Below are positions 27,484 to 36,766 of a stretch of 64,000 bases of DNA, in pieces. The position numbers were made by a program, and so were the translations under genes. Source of the stretch: Methylosarcina fibrata AML-C10. GTDB lineage: Bacteria; Pseudomonadota; Gammaproteobacteria; Methylococcales; Methylomonadaceae. The notes below the pieces were generated by a model. It was not told the DNA's origin. It was given only the letters and a program-made list of their open reading frames with translations, and made no database searches. Each line of letters starts with the position of its first letter. The stretch's first letter is position 1. The DNA is taken from NCBI RefSeq assembly GCF_000372865.1, contig NZ_KB889965.1, positions 1,660,990 through 1,724,989 of the forward strand. The letters run 5' to 3'.

Positions 27484-28140
27484 CTATCGGATTAAATTCA
27501 GAATTTCCTCGATCACCGACTCGATGGTCATTGCCGAGGAATCAATATAAACGGCATCGCTCGCCATCGCCAACGGAGCCGACTCTCGTTCCATGTCCCG
27601 GCGATCCCGTTCCTCAATTTCCAGGGTAATTTGCGATAGATTAGCATCAATTCCTTTTTCGATCAACTGTTTATATCGTCTTGACGCTCTTTCCCGGGCG
27701 CTGGCGGTCAAATAAACCTTGGTTTCCGCATCCGGAAAGACGACGGTTCCCATATCGCGACCGTCCGCCACCAAGCCGGGGGACTTTTTAAAATCCCGTT
27801 GTTTTTGCAGCAATCGGCTCCTGACTTCCGGCATGGAAGCGACGATGGACGCGATTTTGCCCGTACTTTCCAGCGGAATTTCCGCCGTGATGTCCACGCC
27901 ATTCAGTCTGACAACCAGCTCAGCGCCGCAATCAAACTCTAACACCATGGACTCCGCGACTCGGGCAATGGCCGCCGCATCATTCATGTCGATCGCCTGT
28001 TTTTGCACCGCAACGGCCAACGAACGATAAATCGAGCCGCTGTCCAGATAATGCCAGCCGAGCTGTTTGGCCACCCGGCGACTGACGGTGCCCTTGCCCG
28101 CGCCGCTCGGCCCGTCGATGGTCAGAACCGGTACGGACAT
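27484..28140 (-). CDS. cmk: Cytidylate kinase
   Basis: 218 residues. P-loop IDGPSGAGKGTVSRRVA at the N-terminus, LDSGSIYRSLA (NMP-binding), VADGRDMGTVVFPDA with the conserved RDxGTVVF pattern, and FLTASxxxRAxRR-like VYLTASARERASRRYKQL. It phosphorylates CMP and dCMP. The ATG overlaps the aroA stop (ATGA). Conserved placement between aroA and rpsA. Confidence 0.96.
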   Translation of the reverse strand: MSVPVLTIDGPSGAGKGTVSRRVAKQLGWHYLDSGSIYRSLAVAVQKQAIDMNDAAAIARVAESMVLEFDCGAELVVRLNGVDITAEIPLESTGKIASIVASMPEVRSRLLQKQRDFKKSPGLVADGRDMGTVVFPDAETKVYLTASARERASRRYKQLIEKGIDANLSQITLEIEERDRRDMERESAPLAMASDAVYIDSSAMTIESVIEEILNLIR

Positions 28141-29462
28141 CAGGACTCCTCGGAAACCAGATCCAGACCCAAGCTTGTAACCAGTTGTTTGAACTCCCGG
28201 AAGGACGTGTTCACATTGGCACAGTCCAGTATGGTAATCGGAGCGCCGGCGCGGAGGCCGGCAATGGAAAACGACATGGCTATCCGATGGTCGCCGTGGG
28301 AATCGACGACGCCGCCGCCTATCTTGCCGCCTCCCTGAATGATCATGCCGTCCGCCGTAGGCTGGGCGTCGACGCCTAAAATCTTTAAACCGTCCGCCAT
28401 TACCTGAATCCGGTCCGATTCCTTGACTCTGAGTTCCTCGGCTCCCGACAAGCGCGTTTGGCCTTCGGCGCAGGCGGCAGCCACGAACAGCACGGGAAAC
28501 TCGTCGATTGCAAGAGGCACCAGTTCTTCAGGAATGTCGATTCCTTTCAACGGACTGTACACGACGTGCAGATCGGCTACCGGCTCTCCGCCCACCAGGC
28601 GCTCGTTCAAGATCTCGATGTGGGCACCCATCAGTTTCAGTATGTCGATCACGCCGGTCCGGGTCGGGTTGATGCCGACGTGCTTGAGCGTTAAATCGGA
28701 GCCCGGGGCAATGGAAGCGCCGACCAGAAAAAACGCGGCCGAAGAAATGTCGCTGGGCACGTCGATGTCGCTGGCCGTCAGCTTGCCTTCGGCGTTAATG
28801 GTGATTTTGTTGCCTTGTTTCCTGACCGGATAGCCGAAGCCGGACAGCATGCGCTCGGTATGATCCCGCGTCGGAGCCGGTTCGGTCACGCTGGTTTCGC
28901 CCTGGGCGTACATGCCGGCCAGCATCAGGCAGGATTTGACCTGAGCGCTGGCCATCGGCATCACGTAATCGATGCCTTTCAATTGCCCCGCCTTGCCGGT
29001 GATGTGCAGCGGCGCGGTGCCCCGCTCCGTCGTTTTAATTTCGGCGCCCATCATGGCCAGGGGCTCGGTCACCCGCTTCATCGGCCGGCCCGACAACGAC
29101 TTGTCTCCGGTCAACACCGTGTTAAACGGCTGACCGGCGAGCAAACCGCTCAGCAGACGCATGGAGGTGCCCGAGTTACCGAGATACAATTCGTTTTTCG
29201 GCGCTTTCAAGCCGTGCTTGCCGACGCCGTGTATGGTCAGCTCGCCGTTCACGGGGCCTTCGATTCGAACCCCCATGTCGCGAAACGCCTGCAATGTCGC
29301 CAAGGCGTCCTCTGCTTCAAGAAAACCTTTAACGTGAGTGACGCCTTCGGCCAGAGAACCCAGCATGATCGAACGATGCGACATGGATTTGTCGCCCGGC
29401 ACCCGCGTCTCGCCTTGTAGGTTACCGCCCGGATTTACTTTGAATGTGATTGTTTTTGTCAT
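28140..29462 (-). CDS. aroA: 3-phosphoshikimate 1-carboxyvinyltransferase (EPSP synthase), class II-like
   Basis: 440 residues from ATG 29462 (MTKTITFKVNPGG). The open frame reaches 29552, but the extension overlaps tyrA. Substrate-binding PGDKSMSHRSIMLGSLAEG, LGNSGTSMRLL, GRPMKRVTEPL, PMASAQVKS and RVKESDRI are present. PMASAQVKS, TRDHTERML and NPTRTGVID resemble the class II (CP4/Bacillus-like) branch more than the E. coli class I enzyme, by memory comparison. It joins shikimate-3-phosphate to PEP on the way to chorismate. It starts 1 nt after the tyrA stop and overlaps cmk. Confidence 0.95.
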   Translation of the reverse strand: MTKTITFKVNPGGNLQGETRVPGDKSMSHRSIMLGSLAEGVTHVKGFLEAEDALATLQAFRDMGVRIEGPVNGELTIHGVGKHGLKAPKNELYLGNSGTSMRLLSGLLAGQPFNTVLTGDKSLSGRPMKRVTEPLAMMGAEIKTTERGTAPLHITGKAGQLKGIDYVMPMASAQVKSCLMLAGMYAQGETSVTEPAPTRDHTERMLSGFGYPVRKQGNKITINAEGKLTASDIDVPSDISSAAFFLVGASIAPGSDLTLKHVGINPTRTGVIDILKLMGAHIEILNERLVGGEPVADLHVVYSPLKGIDIPEELVPLAIDEFPVLFVAAACAEGQTRLSGAEELRVKESDRIQVMADGLKILGVDAQPTADGMIIQGGGKIGGGVVDSHGDHRIAMSFSIAGLRAGAPITILDCANVNTSFREFKQLVTSLGLDLVSEES

Positions 29463-29463
29463 A

Positions 29464-30339
29464 TTAGCTTTCAAATTGGTCAAGGAAACGCTGCCTGGCA
29501 CTTCTGGCATACGTAAAGGTTTCAAAAAGCTGCGGAAAATCATCGTTTGCAAGCAGCCGTTCTATTTTATCCAGTTCACCTTTCAATTGTTGAATTAATG
29601 GAATAAGCTGATCTTTGTTGGCGGAACAGATATCCAGCCACATGTTCGGGTCGCTGGAGGCGATCCGGGTGAAATCCCTGAAACCGCCTGCCGCGTATTT
29701 AAAAATTTCGGTTTGTTCATCCTTTCGGCCCAGCAGGTCGACCAGAGCGAAGGCCAGAATATGGGGCAAATGACTGGTGGCCGCCAGAATGGCGTCGTGA
29801 TGTCCGGCATCCATGACCGACACCACCGCCCCCATCCGCTCCCAGAACACGGTAACGGTTTGCAGGGCGCGGGCCTGGGTATGATCCAGCGGCGTCAGAA
29901 TCAGGCGTTTGTTCCGAAACAAATCGTCCACCGAAGCTTCCACGCCGCTGTGTTCGGCGCCGGCAATGGGATGGGCGGGCACCAGATTTTCCGGAACCCT
30001 TCCGAATACACGCTCGGCCGCGGCGATCACGTTGCCTTTGGTGCTGCCAACGTCGGTATAAACCGCCTCTTCCGACCAGTAAGGCTTCAGCAGAGTCAAA
30101 ATATTTTCGATGGCTCCGACCGGGGTGGCGATAACGATTCCGTCCGCCCCTTGCAGCGCGCTTTCAATGTCAAAATAAAAATCATCGACGACCTGGAGGC
30201 GCCTGGCCGTCTCCAGATTATTGCCGTCCTGCGGCCGGCCGAAGCCGACAATGCTTCTCGCCAGGCCATGCCGGCGGGCAGCGCGCGCGATGGAGCCGCC
30301 GATCAGACCGACGCCGATAATGCACAATCGGTTAAACAT
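29464..30339 (-). CDS. tyrA: Prephenate dehydrogenase
   Basis: 291 residues, monofunctional (no chorismate mutase domain). NAD-binding GVGLIGGSIARAARRHG at the N-terminus; VYTDVGSTKGNVI, VPAHPIAGAEHSGVEA and the helical C-terminal domain with ATSHLPHILAFALV are typical. It oxidatively decarboxylates prephenate toward tyrosine. In Pseudomonas tyrA and aroA are fused; here they are separate but 1 nt apart. The start overlaps hisC by 8 nt. Confidence 0.95.
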   Translation of the reverse strand: MFNRLCIIGVGLIGGSIARAARRHGLARSIVGFGRPQDGNNLETARRLQVVDDFYFDIESALQGADGIVIATPVGAIENILTLLKPYWSEEAVYTDVGSTKGNVIAAAERVFGRVPENLVPAHPIAGAEHSGVEASVDDLFRNKRLILTPLDHTQARALQTVTVFWERMGAVVSVMDAGHHDAILAATSHLPHILAFALVDLLGRKDEQTEIFKYAAGGFRDFTRIASSDPNMWLDICSANKDQLIPLIQQLKGELDKIERLLANDDFPQLFETFTYARSARQRFLDQFES

Positions 30340-31444
30340 TATTCAGACAGTCCGTCAACGCCTGAAGAAACAACTGATTTTCTTCCGCAGTGCCTATACT
30401 GACGCGCAGGTGGTTGGGCATCTCGTAATTGGCCACCGGTCTGACGATGATTCCCTTGCGCAACAGGGCTTCATAGATGGGCTGGCCCGGCTCGCTCAAA
30501 TCCACCGAAACGAAATTACCTGCCGAAGGAATCCATTTCAGGCCCAGATTCTTGAAGCCCTCGGTTAACTGCTGCATGCCGAGCGTATTGACCTGAAGGG
30601 TATTCTGCAAATGTTCAGTGTCTTCCAGCGCCGCTTCCGCCGCCACCAGAGCCAGCGTATTGTTGTTGAAAGGCTGGCGGACCCGATTCAAAATATCGGC
30701 CATTTCCGGACTGGAAAAACTGTAACCGACCCGTAATCCCGCAAGTCCGTAGGCTTTCGAAAACGTGCGGGTAATGATTAAATTGGGATATTTCCTCAGC
30801 CAGGCAATGGAATCGTCCTGACCCCGGTCGGCGACAAATTCGAAATAGGCCTCATCCAAAACGCAAATGCAGGTTTCAGGTAGGGCTTCGATAAAACGCT
30901 GCAAATCGGCCTGGGCCAGCAGGGTGCCGGTCGGATTGTTCGGATTGGCGATGAAAACCAGCCGGGTTTTCTCGTTCACTTTGTGCAGCATCGCCGCCAG
31001 ATCGTGACCGAAATTGAGGGCCGGGACCACTACCGCCGTAGCGCCCACCGCCTGGGTAACGATCGGATAAACGGCGAAGGCGTGCTGGGAGAACAACACT
31101 TCCAGTTCGGGCGTCAAAAACGCGCGCGCAACCAGCTCCAGAATTTCATTGGAACCGTTACCCAAGGTGATCTGTGCCGGATCGACGTCGAATTTCCTGG
31201 CCAGCGCGTTCTTCAAGCGATAGCCGCTGCCGTCGGGGTACAGCGACAATTGGGGCAGCTCCGCCTGTATCGCGGCCATGGCTTTTTTACTGGGCCCCAG
31301 CGGATTTTCATTCGAGGCCAGCTTGACGACACGTTTGAGTCCCAGCTCGCGTTCCAGTTCTTCAATGGGTTTGCCGGGCTTGTAGGGGACTAATTGCTGA
31401 ACGCCGGCGACGGCAAGCTGGTATATAGAATCGTTTCTTTTCAT
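30332..31444 (-). CDS. hisC: Histidinol-phosphate aminotransferase
   Basis: 370 residues, fold-type I PLP enzyme. PLP lysine in TRTFSKAYGLAGLRVGY; NPNNPTGTLL and DEAYFEF are the usual cofactor-contact motifs. In this pheA-tyrA context HisC-type enzymes often also transaminate aromatic keto acids (HisC2), so a role in phenylalanine or tyrosine synthesis is plausible in addition to histidine. Overlaps tyrA by 8 nt; 55 nt after pheA. Confidence 0.94.
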   Translation of the reverse strand: MKRNDSIYQLAVAGVQQLVPYKPGKPIEELERELGLKRVVKLASNENPLGPSKKAMAAIQAELPQLSLYPDGSGYRLKNALARKFDVDPAQITLGNGSNEILELVARAFLTPELEVLFSQHAFAVYPIVTQAVGATAVVVPALNFGHDLAAMLHKVNEKTRLVFIANPNNPTGTLLAQADLQRFIEALPETCICVLDEAYFEFVADRGQDDSIAWLRKYPNLIITRTFSKAYGLAGLRVGYSFSSPEMADILNRVRQPFNNNTLALVAAEAALEDTEHLQNTLQVNTLGMQQLTEGFKNLGLKWIPSAGNFVSVDLSEPGQPIYEALLRKGIIVRPVANYEMPNHLRVSIGTAEENQLFLQALTDCLNNV

Positions 31445-31499
31445 AACTTTATGTGAGCAGGCATGCCATTCGACGGCGTAGTTTGCAGGAAAGTAACGC

Positions 31500-32585
31500 T
31501 TAAAGCACGGCTTTCGGGTAAGAACCCAGCAGTTTCAACATACTGACGGTGCCTTTCAAAATTTCCAGAGCTTCAGCGACATTCGGATCTTCGCTATGGC
31601 CTTCGATATCGATAAAAAAGACATACTCCCACAAGCCCTGGCGCGACGGCCTGGACTCGATGTTGACCATGCCGATGCTGAACCGGGCAAAGGGTTCCAG
31701 GGCCTTGTATAAAGCGCCGGGCTGGTTTCCGGTCGAAATGACCAGCGACGTCTTGTCCTTGCCGGTGGAGGACGAGGTCTGTTGTCCGATGACGATAAAA
31801 CGCGTGGTATTGTTCGGCTCGTCCTCGATGTTTTTTTCGATGACCGGCAGTTGATAAACCTCGGCCGCAACCATGCCCGCGACCGCGGCGGTGCTTTTAT
31901 TGACCGAAGCCAGCCTGGCCGCTTCGGCATTACTGGCGACCGCGGTCAGGCGGGCATGCGGCAAATATTTGTCCAGCCAGTAGCGGCACTGAGCAAGCGA
32001 CTGTTGATGCGAAAACACCTCGGTAATTTCGCTCAGACTTTCGGTATGTCCCATCAGATTCTGATGAACCTTGACTTCCACTTCGCCGCAGATCTTTAAC
32101 GGCGACGTCAAAAACCGGTCCAGCGTATGGTTGATCACCCCTTCAGTCGAGTTTTCAACCGGGACCACGCCGAAATGGCATTTATTCAACTCCACCGAAT
32201 TGAATATCTCATTGATCGAAGCCACGGGTACCGTGTTAATGGCATGTCCGAAATGCTTGAACGCCGCCTGCTGGGTAAAAGTGCCTTCCGGCCCCAGAAA
32301 AGCGACCTCCAAAGGCTGCTCCAGAGCCAGGCAAGCCGACATCAGCTCCCGAAAGAAGCGCACCGCGGTATGGTCGGACAAAGGCCCCTGATTCAATTCG
32401 TGAATCCGTCTTAAAACCAGCGACTCCCGATCCGGGCGGTAAAAAGTACCCACTTCGCCCGCGGCAATTTTGGTCAGGGCGACCTCTTTCGCATAAGACG
32501 CACGTTGATTGATCAAGCGCAGAATTTCGGCATCGATTCGATCAATTTTGTCTCTCAGTTCGGAAAGCGGCGTGACGGACGGCAT
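31500..32585 (-). CDS. pheA: Bifunctional chorismate mutase/prephenate dehydratase
   Basis: 361 residues. AroQ-type chorismate mutase (1-90: LRDKIDRIDAEILRLINQRASYAKEV), prephenate dehydratase (~95-270: FLGPEGTFTQQAAFKHFG, the NTTRFIVIG motif with catalytic Thr), and a C-terminal ACT domain (~280-355: GALYKALEPFARF and NIESRPSR, the phenylalanine-binding ESRP). It makes phenylpyruvate and is feedback-inhibited by Phe. 28 nt after serC. Confidence 0.96.
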   Translation of the reverse strand: MPSVTPLSELRDKIDRIDAEILRLINQRASYAKEVALTKIAAGEVGTFYRPDRESLVLRRIHELNQGPLSDHTAVRFFRELMSACLALEQPLEVAFLGPEGTFTQQAAFKHFGHAINTVPVASINEIFNSVELNKCHFGVVPVENSTEGVINHTLDRFLTSPLKICGEVEVKVHQNLMGHTESLSEITEVFSHQQSLAQCRYWLDKYLPHARLTAVASNAEAARLASVNKSTAAVAGMVAAEVYQLPVIEKNIEDEPNNTTRFIVIGQQTSSSTGKDKTSLVISTGNQPGALYKALEPFARFSIGMVNIESRPSRQGLWEYVFFIDIEGHSEDPNVAEALEILKGTVSMLKLLGSYPKAVL

Positions 32586-32613
32586 GACAGGCTCTGGTTC
32601 AATGGATCATGGA

Positions 32614-33693
32614 TTAATGGGTTCTTTCAAATTCGGCCATGAATTCACATAATGCCGCCACGCCGGCTTCCGGCATGGCGTTGTAGATGCTGGCCCGCAT
32701 GCCGCCGACCGAGCGATGGCCTTTCAGTTCGTACAAACCGTTGGCTTCGGCGGCGGCCAGAAAGGCTTTGTCCAGGCTTTCGTCGTTGAGGATGAAAGGA
32801 ACGTTCATGCGCGAGCGGAACGGCAGGTCCACCGGATTATGATACAGGCCGGAGCGGTCGATCGCATCATAAAGCCGTTTGCTCTTGGCGATATTGCGTT
32901 GTTCGATCGCGGCGACGCCGCCCTGCGCCTTGAGCCATTTCAGCACCAGTCCGACCAGGTACCAATTGTAGGTGGCCGGCGTGTTCAACATCGAACCGTT
33001 TTTGGCCTGGACCGCGTAATTGAATACTTCCGGAGTGGTTTTGGGAGCGTAACCGATCAGATCGTCCCTGACGATCACCACGGTGACTCCGGCAGGCCCC
33101 ATGTTTTTCTGGGTTCCCGCATAAATCAAACCAAACCGGCTCACATCCACCGGACGAGACAGGATGTTCGACGACATATCCGAGACCAGAGTCAGACCCT
33201 TGCTGTCCGGAACATCGGAAAACTCCACTCCGTGAATGGTTTCATTGGAAGTATAATGAAGGTAAGCGGCCTCAGCATCGATTTGCCAGCCCGCATAATC
33301 CGGAATCGTCGTGTATTTAGCTTCTTCCGAAGAAGCGCTGACCGTCACCCCGCAATAATTCCGGGCGTCCTTGATGGCCTTTTCCGACCAGGCGCCGGTA
33401 TTGACATAGCAGGCTTTGGTTTTGTCCCGTAGCAGATTTTGCGGGATCATCGAGAACTGGGCCGTAGCCCCCCCTTGCAGAAACAAGACCTTATAATTGC
33501 CGGGGATCGCCATCAGCGACCTCAGATCGCTTTCCAACTCTTCGGCGATCACGGAAAAAAATTTTCCCCGATGGCTCATTTCCATCACCGACATGCCGCT
33601 GTCCCGCCATTCGATCAATTCATCCCTTGCCTGCGCCAAAACGGCCTCGGGCAATGCCGACGGGCCCGCGCTAAAATTATAAACTCGTGACAT
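32614..33693 (-). CDS. serC: Phosphoserine aminotransferase
   Basis: 359 residues from ATG 33693 (MSRVYNFSAGPSALP). A GTG two codons upstream (33699) would overlap the gyrA stop as GTGA and sits closer to GGAG; either start is possible. The PLP lysine lies in YAGTQKNMGPAG, and FLQGGATAQF and SNETIHGVEF bind phosphate and substrate. It forms phosphoserine for serine, and 4-phosphohydroxythreonine for pyridoxal phosphate. Directly downstream of gyrA. Confidence 0.95.
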   Translation of the reverse strand: MSRVYNFSAGPSALPEAVLAQARDELIEWRDSGMSVMEMSHRGKFFSVIAEELESDLRSLMAIPGNYKVLFLQGGATAQFSMIPQNLLRDKTKACYVNTGAWSEKAIKDARNYCGVTVSASSEEAKYTTIPDYAGWQIDAEAAYLHYTSNETIHGVEFSDVPDSKGLTLVSDMSSNILSRPVDVSRFGLIYAGTQKNMGPAGVTVVIVRDDLIGYAPKTTPEVFNYAVQAKNGSMLNTPATYNWYLVGLVLKWLKAQGGVAAIEQRNIAKSKRLYDAIDRSGLYHNPVDLPFRSRMNVPFILNDESLDKAFLAAAEANGLYELKGHRSVGGMRASIYNAMPEAGVAALCEFMAEFERTH

Positions 33694-33695
33694 AC

Positions 33696-36302
33696 TCACT
33701 CTTCTCCGGATTCCAGTTCATTTCCGGCATCACCCAATGCCGGCTCTTGTTCATTATCGTCTTCTTCATCCATGAGGCTTTCGCCTTCGATGCGGTCGAC
33801 CCCGATCACTTTTTCTTTTTTATCCAGGCGAATGATGGTGACGCCCTGGGTATTCCGGCCCACCACCGAAATACCGTCGACCCGCGTTCGAACCAGGGTG
33901 CCGCCGTCGGTGATCAGCATGATTTCGTCGTGATCGTTGACCAGCACGGCTCCGACCACGGCGCCGTTGCGCGCCGAAGTCTGGATCGCGATCAGCCCCT
34001 GGCCGCCGCGCTTGTGACAGGTAAACTCTTCCAGGCGGGTTCTTTTGCCGTAACCGTTCTCCGTGATGTTCAATACGGTGCCTTCGGTCGCGATGATCAG
34101 GGAAATCACTTTCTGTCCTTCCTGCAAGCGCATGCCGCGCACGCCGGAAGCGGTCCGTCCCATCGAGCGCACTTCGCTTTCGTTAAAACAGACGGCTTTG
34201 CCTGCGCTGCTGAATAATAATACATTTTGCTGACCATCGGTGACCGCGACGCCGACCAGAGAATCATTCTCCGCCAGATCAATGGCGATTTTACCACTGG
34301 TGCGCTGACGCTCGAATTCCGATAACGGCGTCTTTTTCACGGTGCCGGCCGAAGTCGCCATGAAGATGTATTTGTGATCGCTGAATTCACGGATGGGCAG
34401 CAGCGCGTTGATTTTTTCGCCTTCTTCCAGAGGCAAAAGATTCACGAACGGCTTGCCCCTGGACGCCCGGCTGGCCACCGGCAATTGATATACTTTAAGC
34501 CAGTAAACCTTGCCCAGCGACGAAAAACACAAAATGGTGTCGTGCGTGTTGGCGACGATCAGCTTGTCGACAAAATCCAGCTCCTTGGTCGCCGTGGCCG
34601 ATTTGCCGCGTCCACCGCGTTTTTGCGCCTTATAATCGTTTAAAGGCTGCGATTTCACGTAGCCCTCGTGCGACATCGTGACCACCATGAGTTCTTCGGT
34701 AATCAGATCGCTGTCCGACAGGTCCAGATGATTCTGAATGATTTCGGTACGCCGAGGATCCGAGTAGTTATTCTTGATCTCCACCAGCTCTTCCCGAACG
34801 ACTTCCATCAGCCGGACGTCGCTGCCCAGAATCGCCAGATACTCATCGATCAGCTCAAGCAATTCTTTGTATTCGTTGACGATCTTGTCCTGTTCGAGGC
34901 CGGTCAACCGATGCAGGCGCAAATCGAGGATCGCCTGGGCCTGGTTGTCGGAGAGACGGTAATAACCTCCGACAATGCCGAATTCGGGCGGCAAATCTTC
35001 CGGTCGCGAGCGCTGGGAATCGGCTCTGTCGAGCAGCGAGGCCACCAGTCCGGTATTCCAGGTCCTGGCCAACAAACCTTCCCTGGCTTCCGCAGGACTG
35101 GCGGAAGTCTTGATCAGCTCGATCATCTCGTCGATGTTGGCCAGAGCCACCGCCAGGCCTTCCAATATGTGCGCTCTTTCTCTGGCTTTGCGCAGATTGA
35201 AAAGAGTTCTGCGGGTGACGATTTCCCGCCGGTGTTCGATGAAGGCGCCGAGAATTTCTTTCAAATTCATGCAATGCGGACGCCCGTCCAGCAGCGCCAC
35301 CATATTGATGCCGAAAACCGTTTGAAACTGGGTCTGCTTGTACAGATTGTTCAGCACGACCTCGGCCACTTCGCCGCGGCGCAACTCGATCACCATCCGC
35401 ATGCCGTCCTTGTCGGATTCATCGCGCAATCCCGAGATCCCTTCGAGTTTGCCTTCTTTGATCAATTCGGCAATTTTTTCCAGCAGTTTGGCCTTGTTGA
35501 CCTGGTAGGGCAACTCGGTCGCGATGATCGCTTGGCGGCCGCTCTCGCCGATGTCTTCAAAATGGCAGCGGGCTCGCAAATAAATTTTGCCGCGGCCGGT
35601 GGCATAGGCGCTGGCGATGCCGGAAGCGCCGTTGATGATGCCGGCGGTAGGAAAATCCGGTCCCGGAATATGGGTCATCAACTCGCGAATCGTGGTTTCC
35701 GGATGATCGATCAACGCCAGACAGGCGCCGACGACTTCCGCCAGATTGTGCGGCGGTATGTTGGTGGCCATGCCGACGGCAATGCCGGAAGAACCGTTGA
35801 TCAACAGGGCCGGTATTCGGGTCGGCAGCACCTGAGGCTCGGATTCGGATTCGTCGTAGTTGGGGATGAAATCCACCGTCTCCTTATCGAGATCGGCGAG
35901 CAGCTCATGGGCGATTTTCGCCATCCGCACTTCCGTATACCGCATCGCGGCCGGCGAGTCGCCGTCCACCGAGCCGAAATTGCCCTGGCCGTCTATCAGC
36001 ATGTAGCGCATCGAAAACGGCTGCGCCATCCGCACCATCGTGTCATAGACCGCAGTGTCGCCGTGCGGGTGGTATTTACCGATGACGTCCCCGACGATAC
36101 GAGCCGATTTCTTATAGGGCTTGTTCCAGTCGTTGCCCAGCTCGCTCATGGCGTATAAAACCCGCCGATGCACCGGCTTCAGGCCGTCCCTGACGTCCGG
36201 CAAAGCGCGGCCCACGATGACGCTCATCGCGTAATCGAGATAGGATTGCCTCATCTCGTCTTCGAGATTGACAGGAATAATTTCTTTAGCGTAGTTTGAC
36301 AT
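33696..36302 (-). CDS. gyrA: DNA gyrase subunit A
   Basis: 868 residues. Breakage-reunion domain with catalytic Tyr 122 (AAMRYTEVR), [21 protein letters not shown], and the quinolone-determining stretch around positions 83 (Thr) and 87 (Asp). Thr at 83 is the natural residue in Pseudomonas too. The C-terminal domain carries the GyrA box as QKRGGRG. A strongly acidic tail ends the protein. With GyrB it introduces negative supercoils. First gene of the long conserved cluster. Confidence 0.97.
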   Translation of the reverse strand: MSNYAKEIIPVNLEDEMRQSYLDYAMSVIVGRALPDVRDGLKPVHRRVLYAMSELGNDWNKPYKKSARIVGDVIGKYHPHGDTAVYDTMVRMAQPFSMRYMLIDGQGNFGSVDGDSPAAMRYTEVRMAKIAHELLADLDKETVDFIPNYDESESEPQVLPTRIPALLINGSSGIAVGMATNIPPHNLAEVVGACLALIDHPETTIRELMTHIPGPDFPTAGIINGASGIASAYATGRGKIYLRARCHFEDIGESGRQAIIATELPYQVNKAKLLEKIAELIKEGKLEGISGLRDESDKDGMRMVIELRRGEVAEVVLNNLYKQTQFQTVFGINMVALLDGRPHCMNLKEILGAFIEHRREIVTRRTLFNLRKARERAHILEGLAVALANIDEMIELIKTSASPAEAREGLLARTWNTGLVASLLDRADSQRSRPEDLPPEFGIVGGYYRLSDNQAQAILDLRLHRLTGLEQDKIVNEYKELLELIDEYLAILGSDVRLMEVVREELVEIKNNYSDPRRTEIIQNHLDLSDSDLITEELMVVTMSHEGYVKSQPLNDYKAQKRGGRGKSATATKELDFVDKLIVANTHDTILCFSSLGKVYWLKVYQLPVASRASRGKPFVNLLPLEEGEKINALLPIREFSDHKYIFMATSAGTVKKTPLSEFERQRTSGKIAIDLAENDSLVGVAVTDGQQNVLLFSSAGKAVCFNESEVRSMGRTASGVRGMRLQEGQKVISLIIATEGTVLNITENGYGKRTRLEEFTCHKRGGQGLIAIQTSARNGAVVGAVLVNDHDEIMLITDGGTLVRTRVDGISVVGRNTQGVTIIRLDKKEKVIGVDRIEGESLMDEEDDNEQEPALGDAGNELESGEE

Positions 36303-36766
36303 GAGTCCGTAACAATAAAAGCGCGCTTGTCACGTATGAGCTAAGCGGCCGGGTTTTCCTGGTTGGCCTTTGCCTCACGTCAATGAGGCCCATCCTGCTG
36401 CTAAGAGACTTAGGCCGATTTAAATCGGTTATTGTATCAAATTGCTCTGCTGGAGTCGAAGCCTGTAAGCCTCTTATTGTCCGATTCGGAAGCCTGTTTT
36501 TTAAGGCATTTTCGGCTCGAGCGCACAATAGCCCATCCATTCGGCCAAGTTGCGCTTTAAAAAGGAATTAATTCGTCCTGACAAGGAAGAGAGAAACGCT
36601 CCGGAATATAAACCGGCATCCGCCGGGGGCTTTCTCCGGATGGTCCATGTTTGCTGTTTCAATTGTTAACACGCCTTCAAGCCGTGAAGACGCATTGACG
36701 GAACGATTCCCCGAGCGTCCGTACGAAACTGAAATTCCGCTCTTTCAGCGGGCTTTCAAAGGACTT
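36303..36766. other. Intergenic region upstream of gyrA
   Basis: 464 bases. Upstream of gyrA on the minus strand are a short hairpin GCCTCA...TGAGGC (36372-36389) and a perfect 14-base palindrome (36415-36428). The rest has no recognisable gene; short open frames here show no family content. Confidence 0.5.
36415..36428. promoter_or_regulatory. 14-bp perfect palindrome upstream of gyrA
   Basis: CCGATTTAAATCGG, 113 nt before the gyrA ATG. It has the shape of a repressor or nucleoid-protein site, but I cannot tie it to a known regulator. Confidence 0.3.
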
